A stretch of DNA of 64,000 nucleotides from Vitellaria paradoxa (Eukaryota > Streptophyta > Magnoliopsida > Ericales > Sapotaceae). The notes beneath the pieces were generated by a model. It saw only the letters and a program-made list of their open reading frames with translations. It had not been told where the DNA came from and ran no database searches. The DNA is taken from positions 41,193,677 through 41,257,676 of the forward strand of contig CM034238.1 in assembly GCA_019916065.1 (NCBI GenBank). Reading direction: 5' to 3'. The position numbers and the translations under genes are program-made. This document shows, in pieces, positions 22,088-34,250 of the stretch; position 1 is the stretch's first letter, and each line of letters begins with the position of its first letter.

Positions 22088-24443
22088 TTATAATAATAAA
22101 AGAATGTGTTTTCTCTCACTTACTCTCCTTTACTCTTATCCTATGTGACACATCTAATTGAGCTCTATTCCATTTTCTTTTTCTCTTTCCTTTTTTTTTT
22201 TTTATAGATTTTTGAATTACTTTTTAAATTACTTCCTTCCCTTTTATTTTCTTCTCTTTTTTGATTCACAAAACTTTTGTTTCTTTATCTCACATTACTA
22301 AAACATTACAGCTTTAATTTTTTTGGTCTATAAGAGTACTAGAATTGTGGCATGTAATTTTAATAAATGTAAAATAACTCACGGAATTTCAAAAGGAACT
22401 TCCTTACTTGAGTTCCGAAAAAGGATTCACTTAATTATATTTCATGAAAATGAACTCATGAGTTTCAAAAAAGACCCACTTGCTTATAAATTTCATATAG
22501 TTGTAAAATATATATATCTCAAATATGTTAGTAATTAAATTTAAAAATATAAATAAAAAATAGAATTAAATTAAAAAACAAAAATAAAAGTAGCTTAAAT
22601 AATAATTAGGTTATTTCTTTCATAACAACTTTTAGTATTTTTACAATTTAAAATTTCTAAATATTAATTGAGCTTGGGAGTAGTTATTTTTCTAAATAAT
22701 TTTAAATTTAAATTGGTTAAATTGACTATATTTGTTTTATTTTATAAACTACATATGATTAGTAATAACAAATTTTATTTGAATTATTTTTATAAAATCA
22801 ATTAAAAATTTATTATTAAATCATACGTGACACTCTGTTTATTTATTGTTTTAGTTTTTTTATTTTTACAGATCTTTAAATAGAATTAGTCTTGGGAGTA
22901 ATTTTTTTTTAAATTCTAATTCTTTATACTTTTTGTTCTTATTTACAAAACTTTTACTTCTTTTTGTCTCATAATGGATGACAACAACTCTATTTTTTCT
23001 CTTGTCCATAAAATCACTATAGTTGTGGAATGTGATATTCATCAATATAAAGTGAACTCATAGGTTTCTTAAATGAAATTTGCCTATTAGTTCACCGTTA
23101 TTGTAAAATTTATGAAAAAATTAATTTGGGTTAGAAAATAATTTAAAAATGATTAAATATTAATTAATATTTAAAAATATCATTTATCTTCCAATAATAA
23201 CTCTTGTTATATTTTAAATTTAAAAAACACGAAAAAGGTCAAAATATTATTTAAGCTTGAAAATATTTTTTTTTTAGAAAATTTCTAATTTTAAATTTGA
23301 ATTGGTCATGTCAATAATTTTTAACCAATTATTAATGATCAATATTTGATTTATTTTTACAATTTTATATTATCTATATATACATATATCAAAGTTATGT
23401 AATTTTTTCTTTAATCTCGTTAAACCAAATAGCTTGTGCATTTTTCCTATTTATCATTTTACTATTCATTTTTTTAGAAATTTTTGAATGGAATGCTCTT
23501 CTTCTTTTTTTTTTTTTTTTTAAATTTTACAGTGGTCTTTCTTTTTTCTTACTTCTTTTTATTCCATATCGATATATGACTATAATTTACATTTTTTATT
23601 TTATCTGTATAACCATTAGGGATGTATTATGTGATTGTAAGTAATATAAAATGAGTTAATGGATTTCCAAAATGGACACATTTTCTTACTGGTTCACTAT
23701 CATTGTAAAATTTATATATTTAAATAATTAATTAGGCTTGGAAGAAAAACTAATTAAATTTAAAAAAACTAACTCTTCTTGTAATAATAATTTTTAGTAT
23801 TTTTTAAATTTAAAATATAAAAAAAGGTTTACTATTAACTAGGCGTGAAAGTACCTAAATATTAATTAGGGTAGAGAATAAATTTTTTTAAGTACAATTT
23901 TAAAATTAAATCAGTTATGTTGACGATCATTGAAAAGCCTAATTAATAATACTCAGTATTTGGGTTATTTTATAAAATATAACATACAATTAACAAAAAT
24001 AATATTTTTAATTTAAGTTATTTCTATAAAATAGTCAAAAATTCATTTAACATAATTAATATTAATAGTATTTCTAACTCAAGCTAGTTTTGTAAAATAA
24101 GTAAATAATTAAAAAATAAATGTTAAAATTAACAAACAATTTGAAATAAAAAAGAGATTAGATTGATTAGGTAAGTTTGTAATTTAACATATATTATAAA
24201 ATAAATTTTAATTTTTAAGATTGAGTTAGATCAAAATTTAGTCAAATGTAAACTTTTGGTAATAATATGAAAGTCGGTTATGATCAATTTTATTGACTGA
24301 CTAATATTAACACATATAAAAAATATAAAAAATAACTCAATAATTATTTTATGAAATTATACAATTTTATTAAAATATTTTATAATATATTTAAAATTAT
24401 ATTTTATCTAAAATAATATTGTACGATGCACGGGTCAACACTA
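22088..24443 (+). mobile_element. Helitron-like non-autonomous element
   Basis: The right end reads GATGCACGGGTCAACACTAG followed by T, like Helitron 3' ends (GC-rich block, then CTAG before T). The left start AATAATAAAAGAATGTGTTTTC follows directly on a similar 3' end at 22087, as in tandem Helitrons. There is no Rep/helicase ORF. The strong A/T bias makes eye matches unreliable, so the call is tentative. Confidence 0.4.
22120..24030 (+). repeat. three diverged tandem units of about 600 bp
   Basis: Each unit has, in order, a pyrimidine run, TTTACAGATC-like or TTTATAGATT-like words, a CTTCTTTTT block, a TTGTGGAATGTGAT-like block, TCACTATTGTAAAATTTAT and TTAGGCTTGG. Starts are near 22120, 22840 and 23430. 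Identity between units is low. Confidence 0.45.
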
Positions 24444-25584
24444 GTATTTTAATTCAAATTATGTGCTTGGGTTTGTTGTGAAATTTGTTTGCACTACAAT
24501 TATTTCTTTCGACTAACCCAAGACGTGTTCTCTGGAGTTCCCAACATGTGGCGAAAGGCATATGATCAAAAGCAACATGAGATGTATAGGTAAAGGAAAA
24601 GATATTCAACCCAAAAAAAAAAAAATGACTAAAGTATAAAATTATCAAAAAAATTAAATTTAATTAAATTTGTGTCATGATTAATTACTATATATATATA
24701 TATATATGTGGAAAAGCATTGTTTAGAGAAATATAAACAAATTTAGTCTTTCTAAAAAATAAAATAATGTTTTATTTTAGTATAAAATGGATAATATATT
24801 TTTATCTATCTATTTTTGAAACATAAATGTAATTAATTTTAATAGATTTAGTCAATTTTGTATTTTAGTTCAAATCACAAGGGGGTGTGATTTGTTATTT
24901 TTAAACTAAAATAAGGTAACATGTTTCTAGATCAAATCTTAAGGAAGAAAGTGTAATTACCTTTTCTAAATTTTCATGTACATAATTAATTTTTTATTTT
25001 TCAAAATTTTAAATTTACATATACATATAATCTTTTTTTTCCCCAAGTTTTAAGAGGGGCATCTCTCTCTCTCTTCGAATACACATGCTATCCGAACTAA
25101 CTTATGCGCTCCTCAACTAATCTCTAAACCTAGAGTTAATGAGCGGATAAACAGTAATCCTAAGAAGATTTGAATTAGTAATTATTAAGAAGCAAATCTA
25201 ACATTTTACAGATTGAGTTATCACTCAAGATTAGAGGGGGGCATGTTGCTGCATTAACGTCTCATTGATGATTAGGGAGACCAGAATTCTTTTTATTTAT
25301 TTATTTTTAAAAAAATAAAAATAAGAAAATAGAAATGCCAAGTAGGTGACTATAAATTGACTTAATTTGGCGGGTGGCCAAGAGGGAAGCAAGTAGGAAG
25401 TCTCTCATGCCGGCTTAAATTAGTGTTTTATTGTTTCAATCTTGCTAGAGAGCATTTCTGGTAAAAACAAGAAAGGCACATTAAAATTGGGTTTCTATTT
25501 CTTTTCAGTCTTCCTTTCGTTACCGTATCGTTTCGCCATCGGTCAGTATTCAACCTTAAGATGTAATTCTTGAATAAGACGCCA
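24444..25584. other. gene-free; TA microsatellite and SINE-like fragment
   Basis: A (TA)n run lies at about 24690-24707. On the minus strand, 25235-25120 reads TGAGTGATAACTCAATCTG, then AATTCAAATCTTC about 50 bases later, loosely like the A and B boxes of a tRNA-derived SINE. Nothing else is recognised up to the start of homology with the copy 1 promoter at 25585. Confidence 0.35.
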
Positions 25585-25794
25585 GGGTAAAGAGAATTTA
25601 TAGATATTATATTCCCACGTCTTAATTGTAATCCTTCCATTACTGCACTTATCAATTTTTTTTTTATTCTACAAATTGAAGATTTAAATAATGAAAAACT
25701 ATGTGCCGCATGATTTAAAATTGGTTCTTAATTTAAAACTCTTTTAAGTTTATATATGTATCTAAAATCACTAAATTGTATTGATCTATTGAAG

Positions 25795-27470
25795 ATGATC
25801 ATTCCCATTTTCCTTTATCTGATCATCATCCCCTTTGCATCTCCTTCAACTTTATCCTTCAACTACAGCAATTTCAGTTTGGTTGATGATAGGATAAGAT
25901 ATGAGAGAGCTTATGTAGCAAACAATGTTATCTAACTCACTGTATCCACTGGACAGTTTGGCCGAGCCACCTACACAGAGCCCTTGCAGCTTTGGGACAA
26001 GGACTCGGGAAATCTAGCAGACTTCACTACCCACTTCTCCTTCATCATTGCTTCGCAAAACAGAAGCTTATGGTAATGGGTTGGCCTTCTTCCTGGCCCC
26101 TGCCTGTTCGCGTGTTCCGGGTGGAGTTAGAAGCAGAGTCGGAGGCGGCTGTGGTATTGGCCTCGCTGCCAGAGACCAGGTATTGTACTCAACGGAGCTT
26201 CCGTTTGTTGCAGTTGAATTCGATATTTATCGCAATGACTGGGACCCGGAGCATGATCATGTAGGTATTATATGAACTCAATGAGATCTCTTAATAATAT
26301 TACATGGTGGAGTAGTATTTTCAGTGGGTGGCAAAATGATGCTTCGGTCAATTACAATTCTAGTACAAAAAATCTCAGCGCTATGTTTACGGGTTTTATT
26401 AATGACATGTTAGTCGAACAAGTCCTTTATTATTAGTTGATTTAAAAGATTATTACTCGCCAGAATTCGTTGCTTTTGGCTTCTCAGCTTCAACGGGAGC
26501 TGCATATGCTAACCAGAGCATTCTGTCATGGAATTTCAATTCAACTCTGCAAATTGAAAGGAAAACGAAATGGTTGGTAATTTTGGGTACGATTCTGGGT
26601 GGAATAGTTGGAATTGCTTTGCTTGTGTGGTTTCTTTTGCCATCTGGAAGTGGAGGTTTGGTCGAGCATCTGAAAGTGGAGAAAGATGGGAAAATAGACA
26701 AGGCACTAATCAAGACAACACTAACTCTTATGCGAACATGGATGAAGAACTCGAAAGAAGCATAGGACCAAGGAAGTTCTCGTACGAGGAGTTGGTCTTA
26801 GCAACAAACAATTTTGCAGAAGAGAACGAGCTTGGATGGGGATTGTCTGGTGTTGTCTATGAGGGTTCCTTAGGGGAATCGAAGCCAAAAGTCGTTGTAA
26901 TGAAGATGTCAAGGTATGTAGAATAGGGTATGAAGTAGTATAGATCGGAAGTGAGGGCCATTAGTGGATTGAGACCTAATGAAAAAGTGGTGAAACTCTA
27001 TGGCTGGTGCCACAAGAAAAACAGAGAAGAACTATTGCTTGTTTATGAGTTCATGCCGAATGGTAGCTTAGATTCCCATATCTTCAATGAAGTTAATCTG
27101 TTGCCATGGGATATGAGGTACAAAATTGCTCAAGATATAGCCTTAGCATTATTTTGTCTACACGAAAAATGGGGCTCATCATGGTACGCGCATAGGGATA
27201 TAAAATCAAGAAATATCTTATTGGATTCAGCTTTCAAGGCCAAACTCGAAGATTTTGGATTTGCCAGGATTGCAGAATGTGGACAAAAAGCTTAAACATT
27301 AGTTATAGCGGGCACTCTAGGCAACGTGGCTCTGGAAGAGAATATGAGTAAGGAATAAGACGTGTTCAGTTTTAGAATTGTGGCACTGGAAATAGCTTGT
27401 GGAAGAGAAACATTCGATTTTTGTGTCAAGCGCTTTTTTTTAACACCCACTTTGAATCCAACACTTGCTT
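25795..27470 (+). pseudogene. L-type lectin receptor-like kinase pseudogene, copy 2
   Basis: ATG at 25795 opens a hydrophobic signal peptide followed by the lectin domain, whose frame breaks by a stop near 25936 and a frameshift near 26060; it continues at 26048-26275 with G-N-G-L-A-F-F-L-A-P and V-E-F-D-I-Y-R-N-D-W-D. A transmembrane segment lies at 26574-26640. The kinase starts at about 26765 with F-S-Y-E-E-L-V-L-A-T-N-N-F. It has a weak glycine loop (G-W-G-L-S-G), the V-V-M-K lysine, H-R-D-I-K-S-R-N-I-L-L-D near 27190 and D-F-G near 27255. Stops near 26924, 26937, 27292 and 27356 interrupt it, and similarity ends near 27425, so the C lobe is truncated. A membrane kinase in intact relatives. 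Confidence 0.85.
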
Positions 27471-27639
27471 TGGTCTCTGTTTGTGCTGACATGAATCCCT
27501 TTCTACAACTTATGAATTAAGAATTCTCACAACAAAAAGGTTTACTCGACATGAATTAGGCGTTAATGAAACTTTTCACAGGAATCTTTCACAAAATTCT
27601 TAACTAATATTAATATTATCAACTAATCAGGGTGCTTGT

Positions 27640-27893
27640 TATGAGACCATCGTATTTGATCCACCAAATACATTATTATTGTAGACTCTTCCATATATAT
27701 GGCGCAACCCAATTCTTTTCTTTCTTTTTTACCTACCCTTTTTTTTGAATCAAAATACCTAAATAACCTAAATAATAAGAAATTCCCATTCTAGATCGAT
27801 TGCACCAATTAAAGCAACTAAAAGAATTATTGAAATGAGTTCAAATAGAAGAAAAAAATCTGTTGATAAATGAATACTAATTTGTTGACTATT
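27640..27893 (-). pseudogene. ndhG: nuclear plastid DNA: 3' end of ndhG and spacer
   Basis: On the minus strand, 27890-27797 encodes [21 protein letters not shown], then L-V-A-L-I-G-A-I, the C terminus of the plastid NDH subunit 6. The last residues are altered. The A/T-rich stretch down to about 27640 looks like the plastid spacer after ndhG; its limit is a guess. This is a transferred, nonfunctional fragment. The stretch 27471-27639 is not recognised and may also be plastid. Confidence 0.7.
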
Positions 27894-27896
27894 ACC

Positions 27897-28730
27897 ATCA
27901 AGACTGTACATTGCCCTAGGTTAGCAGTAAATAATTAGTTGCCATTTTTGACACTTTTTTCATTTATGGCTAATAATAATTTTTACCGTCCTTCACCATG
28001 TAGAAACCTGCTTCACTCGTCTTTTGAACCTGTTTTATACTATTGTATGCATGTCAAAAATTACAAGTTTAGAAACATGGAGCAACTATGCTATGTGGTA
28101 GGCCAGTTTAGAAATTGCATCATGCCTCAAGTTTAGAAACGTGGCCAAACACAAGGTGAGCTAACATTGCTTTAGGTGTTGTCATAGGAGATAAACATGA
28201 GGCATGATACAGTGTCTAAACTGGCCTTCCATATGGCATAGTTGGCCAATGTTTCTAAACTTGTAATTTTTGACACGCATACGCTGTTATAAAATAGGTT
28301 TAGGAGACCTATGAAGCAGGTGTCTACCTGGTGGGGGATGGTAAAGATGATTATTAGCCATAAATGAAGAAAGTGTAAAAAATTGGCAACTAATTATTTA
28401 TTGGGAACCGAAGGCAATGTACAGTCTTGATGATAATACAAGGTGAGCTACCATTAGTTCAGGTGTTGTTATAGGAGACAAACATGAGGCATGACGTAGT
28501 GTCTAAACTAGCCTGCCACATGGCATAGTTGGTCTATGTTTCTAAACTTGTAATTTTTGACATGCATACACTATTCTAAAATAGGTTTAGGAGACCTGTA
28601 AAGCAAGTGTCTGCTTGGTAGGGGATAGTAAAAATGATTATTAGCCATAAATGAAGAAATGTCAAAATGGCAACTAATAATTTACTACTAACCTAAGGCA
28701 ATGTACACAGCCTTGACGGTAACACATAAT
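27897..28730. repeat. three-copy repeat: one inverted, two direct, about 245-290 bp
   Basis: Copy 1 (27897-28140) is the reverse complement of copy 2 (28151-28437); copy 3 (28438-28730) follows copy 2 in direct orientation. Shared words are GGCATAGTTG, GTTTCTAAACTTGTAATTTTTGAC, ATTATTAGCCATAAATGA and CAATGTACAGTCTTGATG. Copies 1 and 2 would fold into a long hairpin. No ORF; the class is unknown. Confidence 0.85.
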
Positions 28731-28734
28731 CGGA

Positions 28735-28921
28735 TTTTGAAAGAAGTGGAATAAAATAACCCGATTGAAGTGTAACGATCATACATTTGTAATGTATTGT
28801 ATGCCCCATAATAGGTCCTATTCTTCTACATTTTTCCCATAAGTTGATGACTATTCATAGCTATTACCTTGACACCAAAGAATAATTTGACCCAATGCTT
28901 TATCTCTGTCCTCGTTGATCC
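28735..28921 (-). pseudogene. rpl23: nuclear plastid DNA: 3' half of rpl23
   Basis: The minus strand encodes [20 protein letters not shown], then [10 protein letters not shown], matching the C-terminal half of plastid ribosomal protein L23. A stop and a frameshift follow, but G-P-I-M-G-H-like and I-T-L-Q-like words are still traceable. It is fused at 28921/28922 to a psaA fragment. Confidence 0.8.
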
Positions 28922-29127
28922 AAAACTGGGATAAAGTTGAGCAAAAAGATCCTGATTCAAGATAAATTCATGAGGAATTGGTATCTCTTTAGGATCTACT
29001 CTAGCGTTTAGAAATTGGTTAATCGGTAACGATATATGTACTTGATGTCCTGCCCAAGAAAGAGACTAAAGTCCTAGTAGACTCCGTAAATGGTGATTCA
29101 ACATAAATTCTACACCTTGAGCAGCTG
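28922..29127 (-). pseudogene. psaA: nuclear plastid DNA: psaA fragment
   Basis: The minus strand encodes M-L-N-H-H-L-R-S-L-L-G-L, a stop, then [33 protein letters not shown] and L-F-A-Q-L-Y-P-S-F. This is an internal part of photosystem I subunit A. In plastid genomes psaA is far from rpl23, so the join is a rearrangement. Confidence 0.85.
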
Positions 29128-30760
29128 ACCTAAAATTAGACGTTAATTTTGATGAGCAACAGATGGAACATTTGACCATTGTTGGGCTTTGATGTGCTGG
29201 CCCAAATTGTCATTCCAGGCCACCAATTAGCAAAGCAATTCAAGTGCTTAATACTAACGAAGGTATATTGCCTGAACTTCCAATACAAATGCCTTTACTA
29301 ACTAGTTATGCTCCTTCAATGAATGGTCATGGATCCTTAATTTTTCCATCAACCTCCTATGTAATTGTTTCTGTGATACGATGACTCATTCGAGTTGATT
29401 TCATCTCCATCAGCTTTTCCTCTCGCCTTATGTTGGGGGGACTATTTAAGGGCCTGTTGGTTTGGTAAGTTTTCATGAAATTTCTTTCAATATGAAGTGA
29501 AAAGTTTTTACCTTTTTATTCATATGTTTTGTCTGATAAAAATGTTATTTTTCATTTTGTTTAGACTTGTAAACTAATTGTTCTTTTTGTTTACATTTCT
29601 TAGTATTTTTATCTTTAAGTTTTATGTTCATAACGAGTATGGCACCAAGAACTAGTGTGCTTGGCCATATTATACAGTCACAATTATCGATTATATTGGA
29701 CTATTCAAAGGTAACTGGGATTTTAGTGAAACATGAAATTGTTTGCTTTTCGTTTAATATCACTACTTTTGTTGCTTGTCGATTGCACAATAAAATCAGG
29801 TTATAATTATTTTGAAATATCAATTTTTTTGTATATAAATCTTTTTAGATATTACAATGACTTACATTTCCACAATATAATATTATTTATTTTGGGTAGT
29901 TCGTGTAATGCTAGAACTTCTCAATAGGTCATCCATCCTAGTAATACTTTTGTCTAAGTATGCTTCAACTCTAGAGATCCAATAAAATTTAGTACCTGTA
30001 TGACTTAATTTAAATGTGTTGCACTTGGTAGATGTCAAATATTACATATATATCATTTCTTCGACCTAAGCGATATGGGATAGGAATACTTCACCATATT
30101 TTGGTAGTAGCTCATTCAGCCTCTTAACGACTTGTTCACATTATCGCTGGTCCGTCATAGATAATATATAACTAATCAATTAGAATATCATTGAAATGAC
30201 ATTAGTGAACTTATATACAGCGGTTGGAGAGACTTATTTAGATAAATGGGTATAACATAGTAGTGAGGCATTTGGTGGAGCCTTGTAAGCCTAATGATGT
30301 TTAGCTAGGAGAGTGTGGACGGTGAACAAGCGCAAACAATAAAAACCTAAAAAAATAAGTAGTTGGGATATTTTCATTTTCCTTTTCTTTATTTTTAGAC
30401 TATACAACTTAATATCTTATCTTAGTAGTAGCAGTAGTATTTCTACTTGAAAGTAGGCTCCTCATCATAGTGAAGATGACTCGAACGTCAATGAATACTT
30501 TTAAAGTGTTTCTCGTTTAATTAGCTAGTGTGAAATACATTTTTTCACTTTTGTAGATGGATAAACCTCAGTTCTTTGGAATGGACCTTTATAGAATTAT
30601 TCCAGTATTATAAATGTGTCGCAAGCTTTTATTTTTCATTTTTTCTTGAGAAACATATGCTTTCATTTTAAGATAACACAAATTCAAATCTCTTTACTGA
30701 CTTTCAACAAGTGAAAAATGATACGATTGAAGTAATGTTTCTCTTTTTCGTGTTATGTAT
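29128..30760. other. gene-free stretch
   Basis: No ORF or repeat I can support. The part up to about 29340 is less A/T-rich than the rest and might be further organelle DNA; I do not recognise it. Confidence 0.4.
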
Positions 30761-31214
30761 TGTTGGGTTTTGACCCATTAGTCCACCCAACAAATGGGTG
30801 GTTCCTCTTTATTTTCCATCTTAAGATGTCTCTAAATAGTCATCTGAATGGTTGTCTTGTATGTTCTCTGTTTGTATATAAATAAAGGTGAGGTAGAAGG
30901 TTTTTTGGTGTGGTGTAGAAATCAATTCGCCTATCAGGGTGGCCAAAGATAAGAGAGCCCGTGCTCGAGGAGCTCGGGTAAGGGCTTGTAATAGGGTTAC
31001 GAGTTGTGACAGAGAGGTGAAGAGAGAGAGAGTAATAAGCTTGAGAGAGTTAAGCAGAGATAGTTGTATCCCCTCTTCCATAATATTTTATATATACATA
31101 TATATGAGCTCTCAAATCACCAATCATGGATGTAGGTAATTTTACCAAATCACATAAATATTGTTTGTGTTGTACTTGTTGTTATGCTTGCTTTATTTTT
31201 TCTAGACCCCATCA
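30761..31214 (+). repeat. 5' LTR of the non-autonomous element
   Basis: It starts TGTTGGGTTTTGACCC and ends CTAGACCCCATCA. A TATATAAATAAAGG promoter-like box lies at about 30875-30890. Confidence 0.85.
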
Positions 31215-33062
31215 AGTGGTATCAGAGCTTGGTTTGAGAAAGTTTGGAGTCACTAGAGTAGCGTTTGGCTTTTCTCCTAGGTTTATTAATAGAGTTACTT
31301 AAAATTTATTTTTGAGTATACTGGATTGATCTTCTTAACAAGATGAAACCAATGGGACAAACCGTGTCGAAAATGGAGGTTAGATATTGCTGGAATTGCC
31401 ACTGAAAATTTACTTCACGGGACTTTGCCACAAATAGAATGTTCGGGAGAATATGATGAAAGTAAAAAATGTTTCAATAATTACAAAATCACCCTGATAT
31501 TTGGGTAACTACAATTTTACCCCTAGAGTATGGAATTTGGCTTATAGAGAATTCTGATTTTCTAGTAATTTCCCTCCCAAGTTTTTCAACATTCTAAATC
31601 CATTCATGAGGTTAGATTTAGGAGATTCCACTTTTAGATGTGTGAAGTGAAGATGGCAGAGTCTACAACAACAGGCATGTATAGATGCTATAAGCGACTA
31701 TAGAGGTTTCTCAGATAAAAAGTACTCTTTTTCTGCAGATGATGTGGATGACCTTTGGATTGTAGAGAATGTCAAATTTTTAGAGATGAAGGAGGAAGAT
31801 TGGAGAAAGCTAAAAGGTGAAAATGATAAGATGGGAAGATAATGGGGTTGTTTTGACGGTATGAGTTCTAAAACATAAGTATGATGGATCGAGTGTGCAC
31901 GTGCGGAGTTGCCTAGGAAAAAAGCCAATCACCAGGAGCAATGGTGTTATGATGACTTCGACAGTGATATTGTTGAGCTGCATGGTGGTGAATTGGTATT
32001 GTACAAGTTGTAGGAGAGTGTTAGCAATTGGAGCTTGCTACTTGAACTTAGGTCTGGTAGTACGGTAAGTTAAAGTGAACAGAGGATGTAATAATTGCAC
32101 GGATGCACATAGATATAGGCATAGAAGTACCTAAATAGTACTTATGGGGGTATAAGAGTGCTAGTAACAGATCAGAGTTGAATGGTATGGGAAAATCTGG
32201 CCAGAGGCGGTGTGCAATCTGTTGTTGGATGTGTTCACATCAAAGTTCAGAGGAAAGAGATAGATTGCTATAGCATTAGCTTAGATGAAGCCAAATAGTC
32301 TCTTTCACTCTTGAAGGAATTAGTGATGAGTTCTTTCCTAAGAAGAGCACTCAGGAATGTTGGAGAGATGGGTTACACGGCACACCCAATGGGGAGTGTG
32401 AGGCATCCCAGTTTTAGGGGTGCAAGAGTATCTCAATTGGAGATGCAAGTATGTGAGGCATCCCGGGTTGAGGGTAAGAAACAAGGCATCCTAGTAAGGG
32501 GTGCGGGCATTCCAATTAGGAGTGCAGTCGCCTAATGAAGAGGTCGAGATGTTGATGCCATTCGGTGACCAGATCAAGATAATGGTGTACATTGACAAGG
32601 ATATAAGGAAGCATAAACCCGATGTTGTGGAAATTCTAAGAAGTGCAGGATTGTATAGACAATAGATGATGGTAAAGCGTGATGGCTATATAGAGTACCC
32701 CAGGTGAGGGGGTGCAATTACTCAGAGATAAGGCAAAAGGCAACAATAGAGACAAGCATTGTAGAAGTTGTATTCCAGATATAATGAGCGTAGCTGAAGG
32801 GCACTCGTACGAAAGTAAAGGCACCTCAAACAAAGGGGTGCTGTATCCACAGCTAAATGTCGTTAGGGGTGTAACTAGTGGCAGTGGTAATGGCAGTTGC
32901 AATGGGAGACATACTTAGCAGAACAGTGTAACCCATACAAGTGTAGATGTGGGAAAAGGTCTGAGAAGGTCTATCCATGACAATTTTCTAGTGGGAGGCA
33001 AATCATACTGGAGAATTACAAAGGACATGACTTATCCCCTAATGTTGGGTAAAGGGGGTGAT

Positions 33063-33516
33063 TGTTTGGTTTTAACCCATTAATCCACCCAACACGTGGG
33101 TGGTTTGTCTTTCTTTTCCATCTTGAGATGCCTCCAAATAGCCATCTAAATAGTTGGCTTGTGTGTTCTCTATTTGTATATAAATAAAGGTGAGGCAAAA
33201 GGTTTTCTAGTATGGTGTGGAAATCAATTCACTTATCGAAGTGGCCAAAGATGAGAGAGCTTGTGCTTAGGAAGCTTGAGTAAGGGCTTGTAATGGGGTT
33301 ACAAGTTGTGACAGAGAGGTGAAGAAAGAAAAATAGAGTAATGAGCTTGAAAGAGTTGAGTAGAAATGGTTGTATCTCCTCCTTTGTAATATTATATATA
33401 TATATACATAAGTTCTCGGATCACTAGTCGTGGACGTAAGCAATTTTGTCAAACTACATAAATATTATTTGTATTGTGCTTCTTGTTATGCTTGTTTTAT
33501 TTTTCTAGACCCATCA
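33063..33516 (+). repeat. 3' LTR of the non-autonomous element
   Basis: It starts TGTTTGGTTTTAACCC and ends CTAGACCCATCA, collinear with the 5' LTR and the same length. Confidence 0.85.
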
Positions 33517-33584
33517 TATGTATATATATATGTATATATTAACGAGGAACTCTTGAAATAAGACCACTTTGAATTTAATTTCGG

Positions 33585-33813
33585 ACTCTTAAGTACTCAC
33601 TTACAAAATTCATCGAGTAATATATAAGGACACGTTTGGAGTTTTTCAAAACATCAAAAATCTCTACAAATTTTTATAAAATTTAAATTTTTTACTCAAA
33701 CTCTTAAGTACTCACCTACAAAATTCATCAAGTAATATATAAGGACATGTTTGGAGTTTTTCAAAACATAAAAAATCTCTACAAATTTTTATAAAATTTA
33801 AATTTTTTACTCA
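33585..33813 (+). repeat. 115-bp tandem duplication
   Basis: ACTCTTAAGTACTCAC starts at 33585 and again at 33700. The two copies differ at only a few bases, so the duplication is recent compared with the surrounding elements. Confidence 0.9.
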
Positions 33814-33994
33814 TTGCACAAATTACGAGCTAAACTGTAATTTTTACAAATTTATATTAGCTTTTACAACTGTAAATACCTCAAAACAAAACTAAAATTT
33901 GTGGGTGTGATTTTGAAATATGAAAGCTTTTATAAAATTTTGAACTTAGGATCTATCTGGGTAACCTTAAAAGAGAAAAACCTTTGTATATTAG

Positions 33995-34250
33995 AAAGGA
34001 CAAATTCTCTCAGGGAATGTGTCACCCTATCAATATTTTGATGATAAAAGAAAATGAACTATTATCAATTAAACTAATTGTAGAATATCCTATTCACGCT
34101 TCAAATTAGGAGAAAACTGAAGACAATCCCACTAAATCTAGAGGTAGACACACTTTGGGTTGTAGTACGGGTGGCTCGTTCAAAAATTATTTTTTATAGT
34201 GTAGATTTTTTGTTTATTTAAATTTAGACGAGTCTAAATTTTTTTATATT
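33995..34250 (+). repeat. left arm of a 10-kb-spaced inverted repeat
   Basis: It matches the reverse complement of 44480-44800: shared words are CTTCAAATTAGGAGAAAA, TGAAGACAATCC, GGTTGTAGT and TTTTTTATAGTGTA. It is a dispersed repeat of unknown class. Confidence 0.7.

Larger units (their letters stand above)
30761..33516 (+). mobile_element. non-autonomous LTR retrotransposon
   Basis: Two 454-base LTRs (30761-31214 and 33063-33516) enclose 1.85 kb. A tRNA-Met primer site, TGGTATCAGAGC, is at 31217-31228 and a polypurine tract (GTAAAGGGGG) at 33049-33058. The interior has no gag or pol; short words such as GGCATCCC recur with G-rich spacing. It would depend on proteins of another element. TATGT-like sequence flanks both ends, but an exact five-base duplication is not clear. 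Confidence 0.85.

Noticed and set aside
24690..24710. TA-run as an origin or matrix site
   Set aside because: A simple dinucleotide microsatellite in AT-rich DNA gives no specific support.
32311..32535. 74-codon ORF in the non-autonomous LTR element
   Set aside because: Its repeats come from GGCATCCC words in the DNA; no gag or pol motif.
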